Origin: Clostridia bacterium | Lineage (GTDB): Bacteria > Bacillota > Clostridia > Oscillospirales > Acutalibacteraceae | Direction of reading: 5' to 3' | NCBI GenBank assembly: GCA_017935325.1 | Contig: JAGBHV010000087.1 | Location: forward strand, 1-64,000 | Length of the DNA: 64,000 bases | In this document: piece after piece, positions 15,555-24,733 of the stretch | Layout: every line of letters starts with the position of its first letter | Position numbering within the stretch: the stretch's first letter is position 1 | Translations under genes and position numbers: made by a program | Notes under the pieces: model-generated | Told to the model about the DNA's origin: nothing | The model's database searches: none | Seen by the model: only the letters and a program-made list of their open reading frames with translations

Positions 15555-18218
15555 ATGAAAAAAGGCGGATTCCTTAAAAAGATTATATCTCTTGTTCTCG
15601 CTATGGCTTTAGTTATGTGTTCAGGAGCTTTTAATTCCATTCAGGCGGCAGACCTTGCGGATTATTCAAAACTTGACAAGGCTATTGCTACAATTCCCGA
15701 TGGCCCCAACAGAACAAACGGAGTTTATAAACAAGAAGAACTTGAAGCTTTAGATGAAATGGTTGCTTCTTTTGACAGAAACCTGACCGTTGAAGACCAA
15801 TCAATAGTAAACGGATACCGTACACAAGTGCAGAATGCAGTTAAAAATCTTTCAATGGATTTGTCAAAAGCAGAAGCCACCGTTACCGTTCTTATTGACA
15901 GAAAAATTGTAAAGCAGGATGATATTATAACTGTCTTTATCAAGATTAGTGCAAACTATCCCGTAACAGGTTTCCAGTTACCTGTGCTTTATGATAAAAC
16001 ACAGTTTACACTTGTGGATTATAACCCTGACAATTCAAATTCATATATCACTTTCTATGACGGAAGTTTCAAGCAGGGTAGTTATGATTTAAACGGTAAT
16101 GCAGGTATAGAAACAGGCTTTTCCGGAACTTCGGCTCCTGAAAAATGGGATACTGATGAAGCACGTGCAAAATATGACTATGCATTTTTCACCGCCAGCT
16201 TCAATTCTCAGAAAAACCCTTTAAATTTAAACCTTGCAGTACCGCAGGATGAAGTGTTTGCAACCTTCCGTCTGCAGGCAAAGAACGATATCGAAAACGC
16301 AGAAGAACTTGTTTTCATAAGTTCCGATTGGGAAAAAACTGCTGAGAACAAAGCGGGTGCTTTCAGCGTAGGTTTTTCAGGAACTGTTCTCAACAGAAAT
16401 CCGTTGACTTATCACACAACGGGTATGACGTACAACTATGTGACAGATTCTATGATTCCCACCGACAGCATTTCTCTCAATATTACAGAAGCGGTTCTTA
16501 CAAAGGCTGAGCCCATAGTACAGCTTGTAGCAATAGTTACTCCTGAAACTGCAGTTAACAGAAGAATCACATGGACTTCAAGCAACACATCAGTTGCCAC
16601 AGTTGATAACACAGGTAAAGTAACACGTGTTGGTGCAGGTGAAGCGGTAATTACTGCAGAAACGCCATACGGTCAGACTGCAACCTGTAACATTACCGTT
16701 CTTCACCAATGCTTTGCAGAGGTTACTTTAATTGAAGCAAAAGAAGCGGAATGTTATACTCCCGGTAATGAAAAGTATTATGAGTGTACTTGCGGAAAGC
16801 TTTATTCTGATGCAAATGCCGAAATTGAAATCAAAGCGGAAGATGTAGTAATTCCGGCTCTTAACCATCCTGAGGACGGCCTGCTCATAATGCCTGAAGT
16901 GAAACCTACTCATACAAAAAATGGTAAAGCAGGGTATTGGATTTGCGGATATTGCGGAGATTTCTTCAGCGAAAAAGAATGTATAAATAAAATTGAAGCT
17001 CCTGCAGTAATTCCTGCAACAGGTCACGATGATTTAACAAACGTAGATTGGTCATCGGATGCAGACTCACATTTCAAAAAATGCTCATGCGGTGAAAAGT
17101 TTGAAATATCTTCCCACAACTTTGAGTGGGTAACGGAAAAAGAACCGACATGTGATGATATGGGCAGTAAGTATGAAGAATGCACAGTCTGCGGTTATAA
17201 AAGAAACGAAAATACACCTATAGGTTATGAAAAACATACACCGCAGTTTGTTGAAAGCAAGGATTCAGACTGCACAGAAAAGGGAAATATTGCTTATTAT
17301 GAATGTAGTGTGTGCGGTAAACTTTTCAGTAATGAGGATTGCACAGAAGAGATTTCAACCGTAGACACAGAAATTCCTCTGAAAGACCATAAATTTGAAT
17401 GGGTGACGGAAAGTGAACCTACCTGCACTTATGAGGGAAGTAAGTATGAAGAATGTACGGTCTGCGGTTTCAAAAGAAATGAAAATACACCCATAGGCTA
17501 TGTCGGCCACAACCCTGAAATCATAGAATATAAGGAATCAACATGTGTCAGTAAGGGAAACATTGCATACTTCAGATGCAGTGAATGTTCAGCACTTTTC
17601 AGCGATGAAGAATGTACACAGAAGATTACCGCAAAAGATATATATCTTCCTTTGGCAGACCATGATTGTGAGGAAACAGTAACCCTGCCTACTCCTGTAA
17701 AACAAGGGTTTACAACTTATACCTGCAAAGTCTGCGGATATTCTTATATTGATAATTTCACAGGCCCGGGCATTGAAATTACAGGCAAAATTTCGACTTC
17801 TGCTTTCGAAACAGATGAAGTAACGCTTACGTTAACTTTAAAAGGGGAAACTGAGCCTTTGCAGACTCTGAAGTTAAAAGGAAACAGCACAACATATTCT
17901 TTTGAAAATGTGACAAAGGGTGAATATACCGTTACTGTTTCAAAAAATAATCACTATTCACAGTCTTTTGATTTTTCAATAACCGAAGAAAACATAATTC
18001 AGAAAGACCTTGTTATTTATGCTTACGGTGATGTAAACCGTGACGGAAAAGTAAATATTATTGATTGTTCTGCAGTTTTACGTCATGCGAAAAGAACGGA
18101 AAAACTTGATGAAGAAAGTATGATTTATGCAGATGTGAGTTCAGACGGCAGAGTGACTGTTTCTGATTATGCTTTGATTCTCAGGCAGGTAAAAGGAATA
18201 AATTCAATCTGGAAATAA
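15555..18218 (+). CDS. Secreted multidomain protein: FIVAR-, cohesin-like, Big2, Cys-rich repeats, dockerin
   Basis: This 887-residue protein has a signal peptide (residues 1-32). In order it shows a FIVAR-like helical segment (residues 35-98), a cohesin-like beta-sandwich (about 105-265, TVTVLIDRKIVKQDDIITVF and QLPVLYDKTQFTLVDY), and a Big2-type Ig domain (about 300-380, ITWTSSNTSVATVD). Several Cys-rich repeats with CxxCG pairs follow (about 385-735), then a beta-sandwich and a dockerin. The dockerin loops (DVNRDGKVNIID, DVSSDGRVTVSD) differ from those of the three paralogues, so it may use another cohesin partner. Having both a cohesin-like and a dockerin module would let it act as an adaptor. 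Secretion is clear; the cohesin assignment is tentative. Confidence 0.8.
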   Translation: MKKGGFLKKIISLVLAMALVMCSGAFNSIQAADLADYSKLDKAIATIPDGPNRTNGVYKQEELEALDEMVASFDRNLTVEDQSIVNGYRTQVQNAVKNLSMDLSKAEATVTVLIDRKIVKQDDIITVFIKISANYPVTGFQLPVLYDKTQFTLVDYNPDNSNSYITFYDGSFKQGSYDLNGNAGIETGFSGTSAPEKWDTDEARAKYDYAFFTASFNSQKNPLNLNLAVPQDEVFATFRLQAKNDIENAEELVFISSDWEKTAENKAGAFSVGFSGTVLNRNPLTYHTTGMTYNYVTDSMIPTDSISLNITEAVLTKAEPIVQLVAIVTPETAVNRRITWTSSNTSVATVDNTGKVTRVGAGEAVITAETPYGQTATCNITVLHQCFAEVTLIEAKEAECYTPGNEKYYECTCGKLYSDANAEIEIKAEDVVIPALNHPEDGLLIMPEVKPTHTKNGKAGYWICGYCGDFFSEKECINKIEAPAVIPATGHDDLTNVDWSSDADSHFKKCSCGEKFEISSHNFEWVTEKEPTCDDMGSKYEECTVCGYKRNENTPIGYEKHTPQFVESKDSDCTEKGNIAYYECSVCGKLFSNEDCTEEISTVDTEIPLKDHKFEWVTESEPTCTYEGSKYEECTVCGFKRNENTPIGYVGHNPEIIEYKESTCVSKGNIAYFRCSECSALFSDEECTQKITAKDIYLPLADHDCEETVTLPTPVKQGFTTYTCKVCGYSYIDNFTGPGIEITGKISTSAFETDEVTLTLTLKGETEPLQTLKLKGNSTTYSFENVTKGEYTVTVSKNNHYSQSFDFSITEENIIQKDLVIYAYGDVNRDGKVNIIDCSAVLRHAKRTEKLDEESMIYADVSSDGRVTVSDYALILRQVKGINSIWK

Positions 18219-18370
18219 TTTCTGCACTTTTTACTCTGATTTATATGTTGCGGATGAAAGAAATCTGAAGGTATTATCGAAAAAATAGTGTAAAAACCTT
18301 TGCTGATTGTTTGATTTTTGTGATTTTTGCAAGATTTTTTATTTTTGGTTGCAAAAATAGTTGAAATCTC

Positions 18371-18399
18371 TTGCAAAATATCAATAAATATATTACAAT
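18371..18399 (+). promoter_or_regulatory. Sigma-A promoter of aminotransferase-murT-gatD operon
   Basis: TTGCAA (18371-18376), a 17-base spacer and TACAAT (18394-18399). The 213-base gap before the gene otherwise holds only AT-rich sequence. Confidence 0.6.
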
Positions 18400-18432
18400 A
18401 TCAGGCAGTATGTAATTTTGGAGGACTATATT

Positions 18433-19704
18433 ATGCTTTACAGCGAATTTTCGCAGGAACAGCTTCTTATTGAAAAGGAGCAGCTTCAGAAAAGATATGA
18501 CGAATTCAAAGCACAGAATCTATCACTTGATATGTCAAGAGGTAAGCCGTCTCCGCTTCAGCTTGATTTGTCAATGGACGTTCTGGGCGAAGTGGATTTA
18601 TGTGAAAACTTCAGGGCTTCAAACGGTTTTGACTGCCGTAACTACGGTGTGCTTGACGGTATTCCCGAATGCAAAAAACTTTTTGCAGAGCTTCTTGAAG
18701 TAGATGAAAAAAATATTATTATCGGCGGTAACTCAAGCCTTACACTTATGTTTGATTACATTTCGCAGTGTATGACTCACGGTGCAGGAAAAGAAGCATG
18801 GCTAAAGCAGGGCGATATTAAATTCATCTGTCCCGTTCCCGGCTATGACAGACATTTCGGCATTCTTGAACATTTCGGTATTGAAATGATTAATGTTGAT
18901 ATGCTTTCTGACGGACCTGATATGGACAAGGTGAATGAGTTAATCAAAGACCGATCTGTCAAAGGTATGATTCTTGTTCCAAAATATTCAAATCCCGAAG
19001 GAATTACTTTATCAGATGAATGTGTAAGAAAAATTGCTGCAATGAAACCTGCAGCGGAAGATTTCAGAGTTATCTGGGATAATGCTTACTGTATTCACGA
19101 TATAAACGATACTCACGATGAGCTTCTCAACGTTTTTGAAGCAGCAAAAGAATATTCAAGTGAGGATATGTTTATTGAAGTTACTTCAACTTCAAAAATT
19201 TCATTCCCCGGTGCAGGTGTTTCTGCTCTTGCAGCATCTGACAAAAATATTGAGATGATAAAAAAACGCATGACAGTGCAGACGATTGGTAATGATAAAC
19301 TTAATCAGCTTCGCCATGTAATGTATTTTAAAAATCTTGACGGAATTAAAAATCATATGAAAAAGCATGCTGAATCTCTCAAGCCTAAGTTTGATGCGGT
19401 TATCAGATGCTTCACAGAAGAATTTTCAGGCACAGGCATTGCAAGCTGGAAAAATCCCAACGGCGGATATTTTATCAGCCTTAATGTTCTTGAAGGTTGT
19501 GCAAAGAGAACAGGTGAGCTGTGCAAGGAAGCAGGCGTTGTTCTTACAACTCCCGGTGCAACATATCCTTACGGCAAAGACCCGAAAGATACAAATATCC
19601 GTATTGCGCCGTCGTTCCCTTGTGTTGAAGAGCTTGAAACAGCTGCAGAGCTTCTCTGTGTTTCAGCCCGTCTTGCTGCTTGTGAAAAACTTTTAAAGAG
19701 GTAA
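18433..19704 (+). CDS. Class I PLP-dependent aminotransferase (aspartate aminotransferase-like)
   Basis: The 423-residue cytoplasmic enzyme belongs to the fold-type I PLP aminotransferases, in the subgroup annotated as Asp_aminotransf/MocR-like without a DNA-binding domain. Visible hallmarks are LDMSRGKPS near the N-terminus, PGYDRHF and PKYSNPEG in the middle, WDNAYCIHD (the PLP-contacting Asp) and TSTSKISFPGAG, where the Lys is the likely Schiff-base residue. NGGYFISL and NIRIAPSFP lie near the C-terminus, the latter holding the carboxylate-binding Arg. It probably transfers amino groups between aspartate or alanine and 2-oxo acids. The ATG at 18433 has GGAGG eight bases upstream. It is six bases from murT, so they are cotranscribed. 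Confidence 0.85.
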   Translation: MLYSEFSQEQLLIEKEQLQKRYDEFKAQNLSLDMSRGKPSPLQLDLSMDVLGEVDLCENFRASNGFDCRNYGVLDGIPECKKLFAELLEVDEKNIIIGGNSSLTLMFDYISQCMTHGAGKEAWLKQGDIKFICPVPGYDRHFGILEHFGIEMINVDMLSDGPDMDKVNELIKDRSVKGMILVPKYSNPEGITLSDECVRKIAAMKPAAEDFRVIWDNAYCIHDINDTHDELLNVFEAAKEYSSEDMFIEVTSTSKISFPGAGVSALAASDKNIEMIKKRMTVQTIGNDKLNQLRHVMYFKNLDGIKNHMKKHAESLKPKFDAVIRCFTEEFSGTGIASWKNPNGGYFISLNVLEGCAKRTGELCKEAGVVLTTPGATYPYGKDPKDTNIRIAPSFPCVEELETAAELLCVSARLAACEKLLKR

Positions 19705-19710
19705 TATATA

Positions 19711-21087
19711 ATGAAATTAAGGGCAGTTATTGCAATTATTGCTTGTAAAATAACGAAGTTTCTGATTCGTGTAATGAAAAAAGGCGGTACAAACTTTCCC
19801 GGTAAAATTGCCGTGAAAATTTGTCCCTCAGTTCTGGGAGTTATGGCACGCGGTGTCACGACAATTATTGTCACAGGCACAAACGGCAAAACCACAACTT
19901 CAAGAATGATTGAACAGTGTCTTGTTGAAGCGGGTGTCAGCTTTTTCTGCAATAAATCAGGTGCAAACCTGCTTACGGGTATTACAAATGAATTTGCTCA
20001 GAATTCCAATATTTTCGGCAAATGCAAAAAGAAATATGCAGTAATTGAATGTGACGAAGCAGCGTTCAGGCACGTAAGTAAATACGTGGATGCAAAATAT
20101 ATAGTGGTGACAAATATTTTCCGTGATCAGGTTGACCGCTTTGTAGAGCTTGAAAGCACAATGAGCGGTATCAGAGCAGGTATTGAAAATTCACCGAATG
20201 CCTGCATTGCAATAAATGCGGACTGTTCTCTTACAACTTCACTTGTAAAAGGTGTAAATAATAAAATTATTTACTACGGTGTAGACTGCCCCATTTATAA
20301 AGACCTGGTATCGGAAGTTTCTGATGCGCAGTATTGTATTAACTGCAAAACAGAATATAATTACGAATACAAAACCTACGGTCATCTCGGTAAATATTCC
20401 TGCCCCGAATGCGGTTACAGACGACCTGATACGGAGGTTTTTGTCACGGAAGTTGTATCAAGCGACCTTGACAGCACAACAGTAAAACTTAAAATCAGTG
20501 AAAACGAAAAACTTCTTCGTATCAATCTTCCGGGCGGCTATAATGTTTATAACGCACTTTCTGCAGCAGCAGTTGCCAAAGGAATGAATCTTGACGAAGA
20601 TAAAATTATAACGGCTCTTTCAAGCTTTGAATGTGGCTTCGGCAGAATGGAAAATTTTGATATCGGCGGTAAAAATGTAAGAATGATTCTTATCAAAAAC
20701 CCCGCAGGATGCAATCAGGTTCTTAATTTCCTTACAAATACAGTTAAGGAAAAATGCCTTTTTGTAACGATTGTCAATGACAGAATTTCTGACGGCACAG
20801 ATATATCATGGCTGTGGGATGCAAACTTTGAAAAGCTTGAATCCTTAGGCGATAATCTGCCGATGATTTATGTTGGCGGAGCACGTGCAGATGATATGGC
20901 AAACCGCCTGAAATATGCAGGCAGAAGCCTTGATAAAATCAGAGTTATTAAAGATGATGATGAGCTTCTTGAAGAAATAGACAAAGCAAAAGAGGATGTG
21001 TTTATTATGCCCACATATTCTGCTATGCTTTCTTTCAGAGAGAAAATCAGCAAACGCTATAACCTGAAAAGTTATTGGGAAAATTAA
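19711..21087 (+). CDS. murT: Lipid II isoglutaminyl synthase, MurT subunit
   Basis: The 458-residue Mur-ligase-like subunit, with GatD, amidates the D-glutamate of lipid II at the cytoplasmic membrane face. The ATP-binding loop GTNGKTTT is near residue 55, ECDEAAF near 112 and TNIFRDQVDR near 130. Two Cys pairs, CINC and CPEC (about 210-235), form the zinc ribbon typical of MurT. The C-terminal DUF1727 region has SDGTDISWLWD, which includes the Asp thought to complete the GatD catalytic triad. The N-terminal 20 residues are hydrophobic, as in other MurT proteins. The gene sits directly before gatD, as in staphylococci and streptococci. Confidence 0.95.
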   Translation: MKLRAVIAIIACKITKFLIRVMKKGGTNFPGKIAVKICPSVLGVMARGVTTIIVTGTNGKTTTSRMIEQCLVEAGVSFFCNKSGANLLTGITNEFAQNSNIFGKCKKKYAVIECDEAAFRHVSKYVDAKYIVVTNIFRDQVDRFVELESTMSGIRAGIENSPNACIAINADCSLTTSLVKGVNNKIIYYGVDCPIYKDLVSEVSDAQYCINCKTEYNYEYKTYGHLGKYSCPECGYRRPDTEVFVTEVVSSDLDSTTVKLKISENEKLLRINLPGGYNVYNALSAAAVAKGMNLDEDKIITALSSFECGFGRMENFDIGGKNVRMILIKNPAGCNQVLNFLTNTVKEKCLFVTIVNDRISDGTDISWLWDANFEKLESLGDNLPMIYVGGARADDMANRLKYAGRSLDKIRVIKDDDELLEEIDKAKEDVFIMPTYSAMLSFREKISKRYNLKSYWEN

Positions 21088-21101
21088 GGGAGGGGAAAAT
21101 T

Positions 21102-21836
21102 ATGGATGAACTTAAAATCTGTTATCTGTACCCGGATGTTCTCAACCTTTTTTCGGATAGCGGTAATGTAACATGTATGCTTAAACGCCTTGAATGGCGA
21201 GGAATGAAGGCTGATGTAACTGAAGTTCCCGTCGGTGCGAAACTCAATGTGAATGATTATGACCTTTTCTTTATCGGCGGGGGTCAGGACTTTGAAAACG
21301 GCGTTCAGATTTCTGACTTTTTCGGTGAAAAATCAAAGGAAATAAAAAAAGCTGTTGAAGACGAAAAAGTCTTTCTTGCAGTTTGTACGGGCTATCAGCT
21401 TTTAGGTAATTATTATAAAGCCACAGACGGCACACAGTACGATTTATCAGGTGCTGTGAATTTCCACACAATCGGCACGAAAGACAGATTTATAGGCAAC
21501 TATTGCTTTGAATCAGAGGAGCTCAGCGGATTGAAAATTGTAGGATTTGAAAATCATGCAGGTAAAACTTATCTTTCGGACGGCGTAAAACCCCTTGGTA
21601 AGGTTTTAACGGGCAACGGAAATAACGGTGAGGATATGACTGAAGGGGCAAGATACAAAAATGTTTTTGCATCATACGCCCATGGTGCGTTACTTCCTAA
21701 AAATCCCGTGCTGGCGGACAAGATTCTTGCAACAGCCCTTGAAAGAAAATATAATAAAAAATTTGATTTATCACCCCTTGACGATACTTTTGAATTAAAC
21801 GCAAACAAATATATGGTTGACCGTTTGTTAGGATAA
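21102..21836 (+). CDS. gatD: Lipid II isoglutaminyl synthase, glutaminase subunit GatD
   Basis: The 244-residue class I glutamine amidotransferase-like protein supplies ammonia from glutamine to MurT for lipid II amidation. The nucleophile is Cys95 in AVCTGYQLLG and the catalytic His is in YAHGALLPKNP. The N-terminus YLYPDVLNLFSDSGN and GGGQDFE are typical of the CobB/CobQ-like GatD branch. The start at 21102 follows a GGGAGGGG ribosome site; an upstream in-frame ATG at 21075 overlaps murT and has no good site. The downstream phosphoesterase gene follows after 14 bases. Confidence 0.95.
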   Translation: MDELKICYLYPDVLNLFSDSGNVTCMLKRLEWRGMKADVTEVPVGAKLNVNDYDLFFIGGGQDFENGVQISDFFGEKSKEIKKAVEDEKVFLAVCTGYQLLGNYYKATDGTQYDLSGAVNFHTIGTKDRFIGNYCFESEELSGLKIVGFENHAGKTYLSDGVKPLGKVLTGNGNNGEDMTEGARYKNVFASYAHGALLPKNPVLADKILATALERKYNKKFDLSPLDDTFELNANKYMVDRLLG

Positions 21837-21850
21837 AGGAGGTTTTCATC

Positions 21851-22990
21851 ATGAAAGCAAAAAGAATTTCAGCATTACTTCTTGTTGTGATAATTGCAAT
21901 TATGTCTTTTTCCGTAAGCGTCAGCGCTGAGAGTCCTGAGTTTGAATTTTCATCTGACGGAAAATTTACGGTTCTTCAGATTTCTGACCCGCAGGACGAT
22001 ATGTATCCTGCATATGAGCTTGACGGCTTTATCAGAAAAGCAATTGAAACAGTAAATCCTGATTTTATTGTGCTTTCAGGTGATATTGTTGAAGACAGCC
22101 GTGCAGGTGATATTTCTGATGATAAAATTTTTCAGGAAGGCGTTTATGTCGACGGCGATTATGAAAAGACTCTTGAAAACGTAAAAACTGCAGTGAAACA
22201 CGTTTTCACTCCCATCGAAGAAGCAGGTATTTACTATACAATTGCGCAGGGGAATAACGATTATAAAAGCGGTATTTCAAACGAAGACTGGCTTGAGATT
22301 TATGCCTCATATCCCCATTGCATAACAGTTGATATGAGCAACGATGAAGAAGGCAAGATTGACAGTTACGTTGAAATACAAAAGTATAGTTCCGAAGAAA
22401 TCGGCTACGGTATCTGGGCGCTTGATAACGGCAGAGGATTTACCGAAGGTCAGAAAGAATGGTTTAAAAATAAAGATACAGGCAATGTTCCCTCAGTTGT
22501 TTTTGAACATATACCAACGGATGATGTGGGCAATCTTTTTGAAAAATGTAATATCTGGGATGAAGGTGCACTTTCAGGTGACGGCGGATTTTACAGACTC
22601 AATAAAGAAATTGCAAGTGGTGTAAACTATGTAACTTATACTGCCGGCACAACAGATGAATTCCTGATGTGGAAGGATAAAGGCGTAAAAGGTGCATTTT
22701 TCGGCCACATTCATACTGATGGTTTCACAGGCACTTATAACGGAATTACTCTCGGACTTACTTACGGCTGCCAGTTTTCAAAAGCAGGACCTTACGGAGT
22801 AAGAGAAATTGTACTTTCTGAAGACGGTAGCTTTGAAACTAATCTTTATGTTTATGAAAACGGCGGTTTTTCATTGCAGGAATATGAGAATTATAAAACT
22901 TACGATAACAAATTAACAGAAGTTATTGCAAAGATGTTGAATGTGATAAAATTCATTTTCAATCAGATTTCATCATGGCTTAAATTCTGA
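21851..22990 (+). CDS. Secreted calcineurin-like metallophosphoesterase
   Basis: The 379-residue protein carries a signal peptide (residues 1-25, cleavage near VSA). The metallophosphoesterase motifs appear in order: QISDPQD, VLSGDIVED, QGNND (usual form GNHE), FEHIP and FGHIHTDGF. This corresponds to a dinuclear metal phosphoesterase of the purple acid phosphatase/calcineurin superfamily, acting outside the cytoplasm on an unknown phosphoester. The C-terminus ends in an amphipathic helix (IKFIFNQISSWLKF) that may touch the membrane. The gene follows gatD closely with its own AGGAGG site. A terminator follows. Confidence 0.85.
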   Translation: MKAKRISALLLVVIIAIMSFSVSVSAESPEFEFSSDGKFTVLQISDPQDDMYPAYELDGFIRKAIETVNPDFIVLSGDIVEDSRAGDISDDKIFQEGVYVDGDYEKTLENVKTAVKHVFTPIEEAGIYYTIAQGNNDYKSGISNEDWLEIYASYPHCITVDMSNDEEGKIDSYVEIQKYSSEEIGYGIWALDNGRGFTEGQKEWFKNKDTGNVPSVVFEHIPTDDVGNLFEKCNIWDEGALSGDGGFYRLNKEIASGVNYVTYTAGTTDEFLMWKDKGVKGAFFGHIHTDGFTGTYNGITLGLTYGCQFSKAGPYGVREIVLSEDGSFETNLYVYENGGFSLQEYENYKTYDNKLTEVIAKMLNVIKFIFNQISSWLKF

Positions 22991-23004
22991 AAATATTGAC
23001 TTGT

Positions 23005-23040
23005 AACCCGACAGATTTCAGTATCAGTCGGGTTTTTGTT
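23005..23040 (+). terminator. Intrinsic terminator
   Basis: The arms AACCCGAC and GTCGGGTT enclose a 14-base loop and are followed by a T-run. It closes the murT-gatD transcription unit. Confidence 0.8.
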
Positions 23041-23185
23041 TTAATATGTGTTTGTTTTTTGTTTCTGCTTTTTTAAGAAAAATTAAGAATATTAAATTTG
23101 TGTCATATTTCTTTAAGAGAAAACAATTCCACTGTTTATATTGTATAATGGCTTCAAGTGTGAAAATTTAAGGAGAGAATATATT

Positions 23186-24721
23186 ATGGAAAGACAGATT
23201 TCGACAGTACGTGGTTTATCCGATTATGCTGCTGAAACCTATCGTAACAAGGATTATTGCCGTTTCTTCAGAGGGGAAGAAATGTGTGCAAAAACATTTG
23301 GGGAATTTCATGAAGATTGTCTTGCAATGTGCAGATACATCCGCCATTTTGACAGCAAAAAAATGAACATCGGCTTCATCGGTAAGACAAGCTATGAATA
23401 CATTGCATGCCTTACAGGTATGATTTTCAGCGGAAATATAGTTGTTCCTTTCGCTCCTGAAATCAGTGTTGAGGAAGCTTGTGACCTTTTTGCAAAGGCT
23501 GATATAGAAATGCTTTTCTGCGAAGAAGAATTCAAGGAAAAAGCTGAAAAAATCAGCAAGAAATATTCAGGTCTCAAACAGATTGTTTCCTTAGGCGACT
23601 GGCATTGGTTTGAAGATGTTTTCAAAAAGTATTCATCAGATTCTTCTTTTGCATCTCTCTCGGATGTTGAGTGCAAAAAAGATGACTGCGCTCTGATTAT
23701 CTATACTTCAGGCACAACAGGTGACAGAAAAGGCGTTATGCTTTCAAACGGAAACCTTACAGCAAACTCATGTTACGAAGGTCACGTTTCATATGCAGAG
23801 GACATCAGCTTTTCAGTCCTTCCCATGCATCACGTGTTCTGTTATTCAAGTGACGTTCTGCGTTCACTTTATGACGGCACAACAATCTGCCTTAACGGTG
23901 ATATGATTAACCTTTATAAAAATTTCCTTGCTTTCCAGCCTACTGTTATGCGCGTTGTTCCGCTTCTGTGTAAGTCTATTCTTACAAGAATCAAAATCAC
24001 ACACAAGAAAAATCCCGAACTTACAAAAAGAGAAGCTGCTGACAGAGTTGTCGGCAAGAACTTCACAAAAATGCTCGCAGGCAGTGCGTTTTTAAGCCCT
24101 GCTCTTACAGATGAGCTTGCTGAATACGGTATTATTGCACGTCAGGGCTATGGTATGAGCGAATGCAGTCCGCGTATTACTGTTGTTGATTTTTCAGAGG
24201 AATGTAAATATTCAAACGGTATTGTGCTCGGTGTTGACGAAGTAAGAGTTGTAGACGGCGAAATTCAGGTTAAAGGTCCGTCGGTTATGATGGGTTATTA
24301 TAAAAACCCCGAGAAAACAAAAGAAGCCTTTACTGAAGACGGATTTTTACACACAGGCGATTTAGGTTTCATTGAAAAAGGTCACGTTTTCCTTGTAGGC
24401 AGAAAGAAGAATCTTATTATTCTTTCAAACGGTGAAAACATATCTCCTGAAGAAATTGAAAATTGCTTTGCTGATGACGGTGTTGTAAAAGAAGTTATCG
24501 TTTACGCAGAGCAGGATAAGATTATGGCCGAAATATTCCCTGATGAAGCTCTTGCACAGGCTTCCGGAATTACAGATATTTACGGTGAGATTGAATCAAT
24601 AGTTGACAGAGCAAACGTGCATCTTCCGTCTGACAGACAGATTCACTCATTCAAACTCCGCGAAAAACCGTTCCCGAGAACAACAACAGGTAAAATCAAA
24701 AGAACAGAATTTCATTATTAA
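23186..24721 (+). CDS. Stand-alone adenylation enzyme (ANL superfamily acyl/aminoacyl-AMP ligase)
   Basis: The 511-residue enzyme has the full set of ANL core motifs: IYTSGTTGDRKGVMLS (P-loop), YGMSECSP, HTGDLG, GRKKNLIILSNGENISPEEIE and PRTTTGKIKR with the catalytic Lys503. It should activate a carboxylic or amino acid as the adenylate and load it on a carrier. It has no fused carrier domain. The genes directly downstream encode a condensation-type protein and a free carrier protein, so the three likely form one non-ribosomal assembly line. The substrate cannot be told by eye; the overall look is nearer to fatty-acyl-AMP/CoA ligases than to a typical NRPS A domain. The start at 23186 has AAGGAG upstream; a longer start at 23141 lacks a site. 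Confidence 0.85.
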   Translation: MERQISTVRGLSDYAAETYRNKDYCRFFRGEEMCAKTFGEFHEDCLAMCRYIRHFDSKKMNIGFIGKTSYEYIACLTGMIFSGNIVVPFAPEISVEEACDLFAKADIEMLFCEEEFKEKAEKISKKYSGLKQIVSLGDWHWFEDVFKKYSSDSSFASLSDVECKKDDCALIIYTSGTTGDRKGVMLSNGNLTANSCYEGHVSYAEDISFSVLPMHHVFCYSSDVLRSLYDGTTICLNGDMINLYKNFLAFQPTVMRVVPLLCKSILTRIKITHKKNPELTKREAADRVVGKNFTKMLAGSAFLSPALTDELAEYGIIARQGYGMSECSPRITVVDFSEECKYSNGIVLGVDEVRVVDGEIQVKGPSVMMGYYKNPEKTKEAFTEDGFLHTGDLGFIEKGHVFLVGRKKNLIILSNGENISPEEIENCFADDGVVKEVIVYAEQDKIMAEIFPDEALAQASGITDIYGEIESIVDRANVHLPSDRQIHSFKLREKPFPRTTTGKIKRTEFHY

Positions 24722-24733
24722 TGGGGGATACAG

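Noticed and set aside
18219..18432. Leader RNA or riboswitch before the aminotransferase operon
   Set aside because: Only a weak TTTTTGCAA/TTGCAAAAA pairing and the promoter were found; no known riboswitch consensus.
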